From Streptomyces antarcticus (GTDB taxonomy: Bacteria > Actinomycetota > Actinomycetes > Streptomycetales > Streptomycetaceae): a DNA stretch of 64,000 nucleotides. Shown here in pieces: positions 45,130 through 53,036 of the stretch; the stretch's first letter is position 1, and each line of letters starts with the position of its first letter. Position numbers and translations under genes: made by a program. The notes beneath the pieces were generated by a model that was given only the letters and a program-made list of their open reading frames with translations, was not told the DNA's origin and made no database searches. The stretch is from positions 713,350 through 777,349 of the forward strand of contig NZ_JAPNLM010000001.1 in assembly GCF_026627255.1 (NCBI RefSeq). Reading direction: 5' to 3'.

Positions 45130-45725
45130 AGCCACCCCGCAGCGCGGTCGCACTGCTCACCCTGGTGACTCTTGCCGGCTGCGGGCTGGGCGCCGACGAC
45201 GGATCCGCGAAGAGGAAAAACACCCTGCCGCTGCAGCAGGACGCCGATCGCGCCGACGCCATCCTCCAGGAGACCCTGGCCGCCGTACAGCCGGAACTGA
45301 AGTGGAACCACGGCTCGTCCTCCAATGCCGGTTGCACGACAGCATCGGGAGGGAACACGGGGACGGCATCCGCCAACCGGACCATCCTCATCCTGACGAT
45401 CGTCTCCGAGCAGCGCCGGGGCTCCCTGCTGGGCATCATCGAACGGGCCTGGAAGGAACACGGCTACAAGATCACCAACGTGAACACGAGCCCGACCTTC
45501 CCCGCCATCTTCGCCAGTACCCCCGGCGGCTACAGCCTGTCCGTCGAAGTCGCCGGTGAGGGGCAGTTCTTTCTGGAAGCCGCCACACCCTGCCTGGACG
45601 ACACCGGCGTCCAGGAGCCCACCACCACTCCGAACACCCCGAAGCGCACCACCCCCTACCCGCAGCGGCCGGACGTGCACGACGGCTTCTGGTCCGCGAC
45701 CACGCCGGTACCGACCGGCGGCTGA
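45126..45725 (+). CDS. Lipoprotein of unknown function
   Basis: A 199-residue predicted lipoprotein with signal peptide and lipobox LAGC (Cys about residue 19). The mature domain has two further cysteines (NAGCTTAS and ATPCLDD) and a central alpha/beta-looking region (ANRTILILTIVSEQRRGSLLGIIERAWKEHGYKI). A Thr/Pro-rich tail ends it. It is coupled by ATGA to the upstream glycine-zipper ORF and may act with it, for instance as an immunity-type lipoprotein. That is inference only. Confidence 0.72.
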   Translation: MKPPRSAVALLTLVTLAGCGLGADDGSAKRKNTLPLQQDADRADAILQETLAAVQPELKWNHGSSSNAGCTTASGGNTGTASANRTILILTIVSEQRRGSLLGIIERAWKEHGYKITNVNTSPTFPAIFASTPGGYSLSVEVAGEGQFFLEAATPCLDDTGVQEPTTTPNTPKRTTPYPQRPDVHDGFWSATTPVPTGG

Positions 45726-46026
45726 CGTCTCCTGAGGGGCGCCGCCGTGCCGCGCCGTCGGCCCGCCCCGACGGCGCGGGGCGCCGCGAACCGTAGGGCC
45801 ACCACTCCGGAGGGTGTGCGGGCGCCCGGAGGTGACGAGCGCAACACGTTCCGCGGCGTGCCGCCCGGCCCCACCCATTCCGCAGGCCGGGGCGCGGGGC
45901 CGACCCCGGATTCCAAGGGTGGACCTCACCCCGACCCACCCATTGCCCGAAACGGGACATATCCCCCTCCGGCCTTCCCTCGGAATGACGGGGACAGGCC
46001 GCACCGGGGGCCCGTAAGCTCCCGTC
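45726..46026. other. Intergenic region before the aminotransferase
   Basis: The 301 bases hold the terminator at 45750-45779 and, at the right end, TAAGCT (46015-46020) as a likely -10 box only six bases from the aminotransferase ATG. The transcript may therefore be leaderless. No gene is evident. Confidence 0.5.
45750..45779 (+). terminator. Terminator after the lipoprotein gene
   Basis: CCGCGCCGTCGG (45750-45761) pairs with CCGACGGCGCGG (45768-45779), 25 bases past the stop codon. Confidence 0.75.
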
Positions 46027-47238
46027 ATGCAGGTGATCCAGTCAACGAAACTCGCCAATGTCTGCTACGAGATCCGCGGACCCGTCCTCGAAGAGGCGAT
46101 GCGGCTCGAAGCAGCAGGTCATCGCATCCTCAAGCTCAACACCGGCAACCCCGCGGCCTTCGGCTTCGAGTGCCCGCCGGAGATCCTTGAGGACATGCTC
46201 CGCAACCTGGGCACCGCCCACGGGTACGGGGACGCGAAGGGGCTGCTCTCCGCGCGCCGCGCGGTCATGCAGCACTACCAGACCAAGGGCATCGCACTGG
46301 ACGTCGAGGACGTCTACCTCGGCAACGGCGTCTCCGAGCTGATCCAGATGTCGATGCAGGCCCTGCTCGACGACGGCGACGAGGTGCTGGTCCCGGCGCC
46401 GGACTACCCGCTGTGGACGGCCTCGGTCTCCCTCGCGGGCGGCACGGCCGTGCACTACCGCTGCGACGAGCAGTCCGACTGGATGCCGGACCTCGCCGAC
46501 ATCGAGCGCAAGATCACCGACCGCACCCGCGCCATCGTGATCATCAACCCGAACAACCCGACCGGCGCCGTCTACGACGACGAGATGCTGCGCGGGCTCA
46601 CGGACATCGCGCGCCGCCACAACCTGATCGTCTGTTCGGACGAGATCTACGACCGGATCCTCTACGACGGCACCACCCACACGAACACGGCCGCCATCGC
46701 GCCCGACCTGCTGACGCTCACCTTCAACGGGCTCTCGAAGAACTACCGCGTCGCCGGGTTCCGGTCCGGCTGGATGGCGGTCTGCGGCCCCAAGAAGCAC
46801 GCGGCCTCGTACATCGAGGGCCTCACGATCCTGGCCAACATGCGACTGTGCGCGAACATGCCGTCGCAGCACGCCGTGGCCACCGCACTGGGCGGCCGGC
46901 AGTCGATCGAGGACCTGGTCCTGCCGGGCGGCCGCATCCTGGAACAGCGCAATGTCGCCTACGACCTGCTGACCCAGATCCCCGGCGTCACCTGCGTGAA
47001 GCCGAAGGGCGCGCTGTACGCGTTCCCGCGCCTGGACCCGTCCGTCTACAAGATCAAGGACGACCGGCAGATGGTCCTGGACCTGCTGCGGGCCGAGAAG
47101 ATCATGGTCGTGCACGGTACGGGCTTCAACTGGCCCGACCCGGACCACTTCCGGATCGTGACGCTGCCGAACGCGAAGGACCTGGCGGACGCCGTGACGC
47201 GGATCGGGAACTTCCTGGCCGGCTACAGCCAGACGTAG
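46027..47238 (+). CDS. PLP-dependent aminotransferase (AlaA-like)
   Basis: A 403-residue class I/II aminotransferase, probably transferring amino groups between alanine/pyruvate or similar and glutamate/2-oxoglutarate. Motifs seen are LNTGNPAAFGF near the N-terminus, YLGNGVSELIQM, the PLP-contacting NPNNPTGAVY and SDEIYDRILYDG, and the Schiff-base Lys in FNGLSKNYRVAGFRSGWM. The C-terminal Arg for the substrate carboxylate is in DHFRIVTLPN. Length and motifs match AlaA-type enzymes. The -10-like box just upstream suggests a leaderless start. Confidence 0.92.
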   Translation: MQVIQSTKLANVCYEIRGPVLEEAMRLEAAGHRILKLNTGNPAAFGFECPPEILEDMLRNLGTAHGYGDAKGLLSARRAVMQHYQTKGIALDVEDVYLGNGVSELIQMSMQALLDDGDEVLVPAPDYPLWTASVSLAGGTAVHYRCDEQSDWMPDLADIERKITDRTRAIVIINPNNPTGAVYDDEMLRGLTDIARRHNLIVCSDEIYDRILYDGTTHTNTAAIAPDLLTLTFNGLSKNYRVAGFRSGWMAVCGPKKHAASYIEGLTILANMRLCANMPSQHAVATALGGRQSIEDLVLPGGRILEQRNVAYDLLTQIPGVTCVKPKGALYAFPRLDPSVYKIKDDRQMVLDLLRAEKIMVVHGTGFNWPDPDHFRIVTLPNAKDLADAVTRIGNFLAGYSQT

Positions 47239-47367
47239 GGCGACCCGGCGGGGCGGGGCCGGGGCCCGGCCGGTCCCCCGCGGGGGCGTGCCCACATGTC
47301 AGGATCGAACTCAACTTTAGACGCATTCCAATGTAGGATGGTCCCCTGACCCACGCAGGAGGCCTCC

Positions 47368-47760
47368 ATGTACGAACCGAGTCGCACGAAGTCGGTCGTC
47401 CGCATGGGCGGCAACCGGGCCGGATACCCGCGGAGCAGCCGTAACGAGGCCCTGGACATCCAGCTCGCCGGCCACCTCTCCGCCCTGCTGGCCGTGACCG
47501 ACGAGCTCGGTCTCGACGAGGCCGCCGCCCGCATTGCCGGCCAGGTGGAGCGCCTGCGCGGAACCGCGCCGGCCCGCGCCGCCCTCCGCGGAGCCCCGGA
47601 CACCGCCGCCGCCCTGCACCAGCGCGCCCACGACCTCGCCGCCCGCGCCCTGCTCGTCGCCGCGTCCCGCGCCGACACCACGGCTGCGATCCTCGCCGCC
47701 GAGCGCATGGACGCCCACGCCGCCGCCCTGGAGTCCCTGGACCTGGCCGGCGCCCACTGA
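47368..47760 (+). CDS. Hypothetical helical protein
   Basis: A 130-residue protein starting at ATG 47368 behind GCAGGAGGCC. The N-terminal 25 residues are basic (RTKSVVRMGGNRAGYPRSSRN). The rest is alanine-rich and helical (AGHLSALLAVTDELGLDEAAARIAGQVERL). A TAGGAT -10-like box lies at 47334-47339. No domain is recognised. It is flanked by the aminotransferase and a convergent membrane-anchored protein. Confidence 0.65.
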   Translation: MYEPSRTKSVVRMGGNRAGYPRSSRNEALDIQLAGHLSALLAVTDELGLDEAAARIAGQVERLRGTAPARAALRGAPDTAAALHQRAHDLAARALLVAASRADTTAAILAAERMDAHAAALESLDLAGAH

Positions 47761-47828
47761 CGGCCCCGGTCCGGGGCCGCGGAGGCTCCGGACCGGGCGC
47801 CATACCCCTGCGGGATCGCCCCCTTCGC

Positions 47829-48311
47829 TCAGGGGGCGTCCGGGGTGACCGCCGTACCCGGCGTGACCCTCCCGTCCGCCCCCGCATCCGGGGTGAACGT
47901 CGCCTCCGCCGCGCCGCACCACGGGACCGACTCCGGGGGCCAGACCGGGCCCAGGGCCTCGGCGTGTTCCGTCGCCGCCGGTGCCACTCCCGGGATCCGG
48001 ACCAGGGAGCGGGCCGTGCGCCCACCCGGCCGGGCCTGCGCGGAGTCGCGGAACTCCACCGTCACCACGTACGCGCCCAGCCCCTCGGGCCGGCCCGCCG
48101 CCTCCACCGCGGCCACCACCCGCCGGCTTGCCGGATCGATTCGGCACCCGGTGACCCGTACGTCCTCCAGGGCGGCCCGCGGCGCCGCCGCCCCGCTCGG
48201 TCCGCCACCGCTGGCCCACACGTACAGCGCCAGCGGGGCGAACACCAGCAGCCCGGCCAGCGTCACCAGCCCGACCAGCCAGCCCTGCCACTTCAACGCG
48301 CTCACGCTCAT
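47829..48311 (-). CDS. Membrane-anchored protein of unknown function
   Basis: A 160-residue protein with one N-terminal membrane segment (residues 10-33, WLVGLVTLAGLLVFAPLALYVWA) and an exported domain. Two cysteines (VTGCRIDP and VPWCGAA) probably pair. The domain appears all-beta (AYVVTVEFRDSA...RSLVRIPGV). It diverges from the four-gene TelA/VWA operon and could be functionally tied to it, but this rests on location only. Confidence 0.7.
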   Translation of the reverse strand: MSVSALKWQGWLVGLVTLAGLLVFAPLALYVWASGGGPSGAAAPRAALEDVRVTGCRIDPASRRVVAAVEAAGRPEGLGAYVVTVEFRDSAQARPGGRTARSLVRIPGVAPAATEHAEALGPVWPPESVPWCGAAEATFTPDAGADGRVTPGTAVTPDAP

Positions 48312-48448
48312 GCGACGATCTTCCCGGGCCGCCGCCCCTCCCACCAGCACCCACGGGCCCACACAGCATTTCGAAGTGGGACCGCCTGGACACCTGACGT
48401 TCATTTAACCCGCCGTGGAATGTGGGTTTCCGCGAGCACGCTGCACTC

Positions 48449-49540
48449 GTGAGACGCATCCTAGGAATCCTCCTGGGCCTCCTCCTGATCGGCGGCGTCG
48501 CAGCCGTCGTCCTCGCCAGGGGGCAGAGCCCGGAACCCACGGCAACGAAGACCGTGCGCGGCGTCATCGGGTCGGAGAAGTCCGAGTTCTTCCGCGACCC
48601 CGGCGTCGTCAAAGCCCTTGCCGCACAGGGCTACACCGTGAAGGCCGAAACCTCGGGCTCCTGGGCGATGGACCAACTCGCCCTCAAGGACTACGACTTC
48701 GCCTTCCCCAGCAGCAGTGAGCCGGCCAAGGAGATCGCGGCCGCGGCCGGCGTGAAGGGCGCCCAGGAGACGAAGCCCTTCTACTCCCCGCTCGTCGTCA
48801 TCGCCCGCGGCAACGCCGCCGAGGTCCTCGTCGGCAACGGCCTCGCGAAGCGGACCGGCAAGAACTCCGGGACCCTCCTCATGGGCCCCTTCCTCAAGGC
48901 CGCCGGCGAGGACCGCACCTGGCAGCAGCTGACCGGCTCCGCCGCCCACGCCGAACTGACCGGCACGGTGTTCGTCAAGACCACCGACCCGGCCACCTCC
49001 AACTCCGGCGCGCTCTTCCTCGCCGCCGCCTCCACCGTGGCCAACGGCGGCAACCTCGTCGCCGACGACGCCGCCATCGACCGCACCGCGCCCCTGATGC
49101 ACAAGCTGATCTCCGTCCAGGGCGCCCTGGAGCCCAGCACCGACGCCCCGTTCCGGGCCTTCATCAGCGGCAGCGGCGAACCGCTCATCCTCGTGTACGA
49201 GTCCCAGGTCGCGGCCATGCTCCTGCAAGGCCAGCAGCCCCAGGACATGGACGTGCTGTACCCGGACACCACGGTCAACACCGCGCACACCTTCGTGCCG
49301 ATCAGCGACGCCGCCCGGGACCTCGGCACCCTCCTCGCCACCGATCCCGGCCTGCGCGACCTGGCCCTGCGCCACGGGTTCCGCCCGCAGGACGGCGTAC
49401 CCGCGTTCACCGCGGCCACCGCACAGCACACCGACTACCTCAACCCGGGGCTGACCGGCATCCGCCAGGTCGGCACCCCGACCGTCAAGAACCTGATGGC
49501 GCTGGCCGCGCGCGCCAAGGGCCAGGGGGACACACCATGA
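48449..49540 (+). CDS. Membrane-anchored substrate-binding-fold protein
   Basis: A 363-residue protein with a short N-terminal anchor (ILGILLGLLLIGGVAAVVLA, about residues 4-23) and a type II periplasmic-binding fold (VIGSEKSEFFRDPGVVKALAAQGY, then DYDFAFPSSSEPAKEI and EPLILVYESQVAAM). It resembles solute-binding proteins of the ModA/SBP_bac_11 class. There is no lipobox. GTG 48449 is chosen so the anchor comes first. It overlaps the TelA start by four bases. No ABC permease or ATPase is nearby, so it probably senses or presents a ligand to the operon's own proteins. Confidence 0.8.
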   Translation: MRRILGILLGLLLIGGVAAVVLARGQSPEPTATKTVRGVIGSEKSEFFRDPGVVKALAAQGYTVKAETSGSWAMDQLALKDYDFAFPSSSEPAKEIAAAAGVKGAQETKPFYSPLVVIARGNAAEVLVGNGLAKRTGKNSGTLLMGPFLKAAGEDRTWQQLTGSAAHAELTGTVFVKTTDPATSNSGALFLAAASTVANGGNLVADDAAIDRTAPLMHKLISVQGALEPSTDAPFRAFISGSGEPLILVYESQVAAMLLQGQQPQDMDVLYPDTTVNTAHTFVPISDAARDLGTLLATDPGLRDLALRHGFRPQDGVPAFTAATAQHTDYLNPGLTGIRQVGTPTVKNLMALAARAKGQGDTP

Positions 49541-50730
49541 CACTGACACCGCCCGAGGACGCCCCGCTGGTCCTCACCGCACCCGACCCCGTCGCCCCCG
49601 TCCGCCGGGAGCAGGCCGCCGGCCTCGTCCCGCTCCAGGACGGCGTCCGCGAGGAGATGGCCCGCAGGGCCGGGGAGTACGTCGGCTCGCTCGCCGGGCT
49701 CGACGCCCGCTCCCCCGAGTTCGCGCAGCGGATCGGCGAGATCGCCGGGCTCGGCTCCGCCGACGTCCGCTCCGCCGCCCAGCAGTCCAACCGGATGCTG
49801 GAGCGCGCCGTACGCTCCCTCGGCTCCTCCGGAGCGGGCGGCGGCGACGCCCAGGCCCGGGTGGCCGGATCCCTCGTCGAACTGCGGCGCACCGTCGAGG
49901 ACCTCGGCCCGCGGGACGCGCCCGCCACCGGGGTGCGGGGGCTCCTCGCGAAGCTGCCGGGCGGCAACCGGTTCCGCGACCACGTGGCCGCGTACGCCTC
50001 GGCACAGGCCACCCTCGACAGGATCGTGGGCGCGCTCCGCGGCGGCCAGGACGAACTGCGCCGCGACAACGCCGCCCTGCACACCGAACGGACCCGCCTG
50101 TGGGAGACCATGGGCCGGCTCCAGGAGCACGCGGTCCTCACCGAGGCCCTGGACGCGGCCGTCGTCCAGCGGATCGCCGCGGCGGAGGCGGCCGACCCCG
50201 CCCAGGCCGACACGCTCCGCGCGGACGTGCTCTTCCCGGTCCGGCAGAAGCACCAGGACCTGCTGACGCAGCTGGCGGTCTGCGCGCAGGGCTACCTCGC
50301 GATGGACGTCGTCCGCCGCAACAACGACGAACTGGTCAAGGGCGTCGACCGGGCCGCGACCACCACCGTGTCCGCGCTGCGGACCGCGGTGATGCTGGCC
50401 TCGGCGCTGGAGCACCAGCGGCAGGTGATCGACCAGGTCAACGCACTGAAGGGCACCACCGAGAACCTGATCCGGGGCAATGCCGAGATGCTGTCGACGC
50501 AGAGCGGCGAGATCCAGCGGATCGCGGCCGACCCGGCGGTGGGCGCGGAGACACTGCGCACGGCCTTCGCCCAGATCTACCGGACGCTCGACGCGATCGA
50601 CTCCTTCAAGGCGCAGGCCACGGAGAACATGGCGGCCACCGTGGAGTCCCTGGCGGACGAACTGCGGCAGGCCTCCGCCCACCTGGCGCGCACCCGCACC
50701 GCGGGCGTCCTCGACGGCGGTGCCCGATGA
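49537..50730 (+). CDS. TelA/KlaA-family toxic anion resistance protein
   Basis: A 397-residue, mostly helical, cytoplasmic protein of the TelA family (relatives include YaaN and KlaA). Typical segments are RQKHQDLLTQLAVCAQGYLAMDVVRRNNDELVKGVDRAATTTVSALRTAVMLASALEHQRQVIDQVNALKGTTENLI-like helices (residues about 230-310) with the coiled-coil C-terminus DAIDSFKAQATENMAATVESLADEL. TelA proteins are linked to tellurite and envelope stress, often with VWA-domain and Ter partners. It overlaps the genes on both sides by four bases. Confidence 0.9.
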   Translation: MTLTPPEDAPLVLTAPDPVAPVRREQAAGLVPLQDGVREEMARRAGEYVGSLAGLDARSPEFAQRIGEIAGLGSADVRSAAQQSNRMLERAVRSLGSSGAGGGDAQARVAGSLVELRRTVEDLGPRDAPATGVRGLLAKLPGGNRFRDHVAAYASAQATLDRIVGALRGGQDELRRDNAALHTERTRLWETMGRLQEHAVLTEALDAAVVQRIAAAEAADPAQADTLRADVLFPVRQKHQDLLTQLAVCAQGYLAMDVVRRNNDELVKGVDRAATTTVSALRTAVMLASALEHQRQVIDQVNALKGTTENLIRGNAEMLSTQSGEIQRIAADPAVGAETLRTAFAQIYRTLDAIDSFKAQATENMAATVESLADELRQASAHLARTRTAGVLDGGAR

Positions 50731-52370
50731 GCCCGTCCCGGCCGGGCGGCCGGCTCCGGCGGGCCCCGCTCGCCCGCGTCCTCGCGCTGGTCGCCCTCGT
50801 GGCGGCGAGCGCCTGCACCTCCTCCTCCCCCGCCGGGCCCGGCGGCTCCGAAGGGCCCGGCGGGTCGAAGCCCACCGCGTACAAGGAGGGCACCCTGCGG
50901 GTCCTGGCCTCCAGCGAGCTGGCCGACATGCAGCCGGTGCTGGACCGGGCGAAGAAGGCCACCGGGGTCACGGTGAAGCTGACCTGGTCGGGGACGCTCG
51001 ACGCGGCCGAGCAGGTCGCCTCGGGGAAGGCGGACGGGGCGTACGACGCGATCTGGCTCTCCTCCAACGACTACCTGCGGCTGCGCCCGGAGGCGGCCGG
51101 AAAGCTCGCCAACGAGACCCCGGTGATGTCCTCGCCCGTCGCCCTCGGCGTGAAGCCGCAGGCGCTGGCCCGGCTCGGCTGGCAGCCCGGCGACGTCACG
51201 TGGTCGGCGGTCCACGAGGCGGTGGCCGCGGGGAAGCTGACATACGGGATGACCGACCCGGTGCGCTCCAACTCCGGTTTCTCCGCGCTGGTGTCGGTGG
51301 CCTCCGGTCTGTCGGGGGCGCAGTCCGCGCTGACCGACGCGGACGTGAAGGCGGCCGCGCCGCGGCTGAAGGAGTTCTTCGCCGGGCAGAAGCTGACCTC
51401 GGGCTCCTCCGGCTGGCTCGCCACGGCCTACGCGAAGCGCGGGGACGTGGACGCGCTGGTCAACTACGAGTCGGTGCTGCTGTCCGCGAACCGTGACGCG
51501 CAGGCCGGTCTGACGGTGGTCCGGCCGCGCGACGGAGTGGTCACCGCCCACTACCCGCTGACGCTGCTGACCGCGGCCCCCGCCGGCGCCCGCGAGTCGG
51601 GGCGGGCGCTGACCGAGTGGCTGCGCGGCCCCGAGGCGCAGCAGGCGATCACCGAGCGGACGTTGCGGCGGCCGGTCGCGGCCGGGGTGGCTCCGGCGGC
51701 CGGTCTGGACGCGGAGAAGCGGCGGGAGCTGCCGTTCCCCGGGTCGCGGTCGGTGGCCGACGGGCTGCTGGCGAGCTACGAGAACGAGCTGCGGCGGCCC
51801 TCGCGGACGGTGTACGTCCTCGACACCTCGGGTTCGATGGCCGAGGAGGACCGGATCGGGCGGCTGAAGGCGGCGCTCACGGAGCTGACGGGCAGCGGGA
51901 GTTCGGGGCCCGGACAGCGGTTCCGGGACCGTGAGGAGGTGACGCTGCTGCCGTTCGGCGACAAGGTGAAGAAGGTGCTGACGCACGTCGTGGAGCCGGG
52001 TGATCCGGGGGCTTCCCTGGACGCGATCAGGGCGGACGTACGGGCGCTGCAGCCGGCGGGGGGCACGGCCGTGTACGGCAGCCTGAAGGCGGCCTACCAG
52101 CACCTGGGGCGGGAAGACGCGGACGCGTTCACCTCGATCGTGCTGATGACGGACGGGCGCAGCGGGGACAAGGCGAAGGACTTCGACGCCTTCTACGCCG
52201 CGCTGCCCGAGGCCGGGAAGCGGACGCCGGTCTTCGCGGTGCTGTTCGGCGACTCGGACCGCGCGGAGCTGGCCCACATCACCGAGCTGACGGGCGGGCG
52301 GCTCTTCGACGCCACCGACGGCAACGGCTCGCTGGACGGCGCCTTCGAGGAGATCCGTGGCTACCAGTAG
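50727..52370 (+). CDS. Lipoprotein with substrate-binding and VWA domains
   Basis: A 547-residue predicted surface lipoprotein. The signal peptide ends in a lipobox at AASAC (Cys about residue 30). A type II binding-protein domain spans about residues 50-340 (GTLRVLASSELADMQPVLDRAKKATGVTVKLTWSGTL, SGFSALVSVASGL). A von Willebrand factor A domain follows from about residue 365, with an intact MIDAS motif DTSGSM, and later GGTAVYGSLKAAY (Thr) and LMTDGRSGD (Asp). The fusion couples ligand sensing with metal-dependent protein binding. It overlaps TelA by four bases and the next gene by 14. Confidence 0.9.
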   Translation: MSPSRPGGRLRRAPLARVLALVALVAASACTSSSPAGPGGSEGPGGSKPTAYKEGTLRVLASSELADMQPVLDRAKKATGVTVKLTWSGTLDAAEQVASGKADGAYDAIWLSSNDYLRLRPEAAGKLANETPVMSSPVALGVKPQALARLGWQPGDVTWSAVHEAVAAGKLTYGMTDPVRSNSGFSALVSVASGLSGAQSALTDADVKAAAPRLKEFFAGQKLTSGSSGWLATAYAKRGDVDALVNYESVLLSANRDAQAGLTVVRPRDGVVTAHYPLTLLTAAPAGARESGRALTEWLRGPEAQQAITERTLRRPVAAGVAPAAGLDAEKRRELPFPGSRSVADGLLASYENELRRPSRTVYVLDTSGSMAEEDRIGRLKAALTELTGSGSSGPGQRFRDREEVTLLPFGDKVKKVLTHVVEPGDPGASLDAIRADVRALQPAGGTAVYGSLKAAYQHLGREDADAFTSIVLMTDGRSGDKAKDFDAFYAALPEAGKRTPVFAVLFGDSDRAELAHITELTGGRLFDATDGNGSLDGAFEEIRGYQ

Positions 52371-52962
52371 GGCGCTCCGCTACCTGGAGTCGGGGAAGAA
52401 CCTGGCGGGCTCGGCCTGCGGGGTCGCCGGGGTGGGCCTCGCCCTGGCCGGCGCGGCCGGCGCGTACTGGCCGCTGGTCGTCGCCGGGCTGTACGGGGCG
52501 GGCGCGCTGATCGCCCCGCCCGAGCGGGTCGCCCCGCCGGCGGTCCCGGACCCGGCCGAGCGGCTGGGCGTCGTACGGGAGGACCTCGGGCGCCTGCGGG
52601 AGTACCTGGCGGAGGTGGAGCTGCCGCGGGCGGCGGGCGAGGCGCTGGCCGGGCTGCTGGAGCTGTACGCGGCGCTGCTCGACCCGCGGTGGGCGGCCGA
52701 GGTGCTGGCCGCCGATCCGGAGGCGGTGCACGCGCTGTCGCGGGCGGTCCGCACGGACGTCCCGGAGTGCGTGGACACCTACCACCGGACGCGGTGGTGG
52801 ACGCGGCTGTCGCCGGGCGGCGAGTCCCCCGAACGGCACCTGGAGCGGCAGCTGGCGGTGCTCGTCGCGGAGGCGGAACGCGTAACGGCGGACCTCCACG
52901 AGATGGAGGTCCGCCGTCAGCAAACGCACACGACCTACCTGGAGGACCGGGGTCGCTCCTGA
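52357..52962 (+). CDS. Membrane protein, possibly XpaC-like
   Basis: A 201-residue protein starting at GTG 52357 inside the 3' end of the VWA gene. Two close hydrophobic segments (about residues 16-50, GSACGVAGVGLALAGAAGAYWPLVVAGLYGAGALI) are followed by a helical cytoplasmic region with likely coiled coil (ERHLERQLAVLVAEAERVTADLHEMEVRR). In Bacilli a TelA homologue (YaaN) is paired with the membrane protein XpaC, and this gene could be the equivalent; sequence similarity is not clear by eye. A 13-base perfect stem lies inside the last 80 bases of the gene. Confidence 0.72.
   Translation: MATSRALRYLESGKNLAGSACGVAGVGLALAGAAGAYWPLVVAGLYGAGALIAPPERVAPPAVPDPAERLGVVREDLGRLREYLAEVELPRAAGEALAGLLELYAALLDPRWAAEVLAADPEAVHALSRAVRTDVPECVDTYHRTRWWTRLSPGGESPERHLERQLAVLVAEAERVTADLHEMEVRRQQTHTTYLEDRGRS
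52885..52917 (+). terminator. Perfect hairpin inside the 3' end of the operon's last gene
   Basis: ACGGCGGACCTCC (52885-52897) pairs with GGAGGTCCGCCGT (52905-52917) around a 7-base loop. It lies 45 bases before the stop codon. It may act as a terminator or mRNA-stabilising element that overlaps coding sequence. Confidence 0.5.
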
Positions 52963-53036
52963 TCGGCGGGTGCGGCGGCGGGAACCGCTTGGTCGGGGGT
53001 TCCCACGTTCATGGCCCCGGGTGCGGGGCGGGCGGG

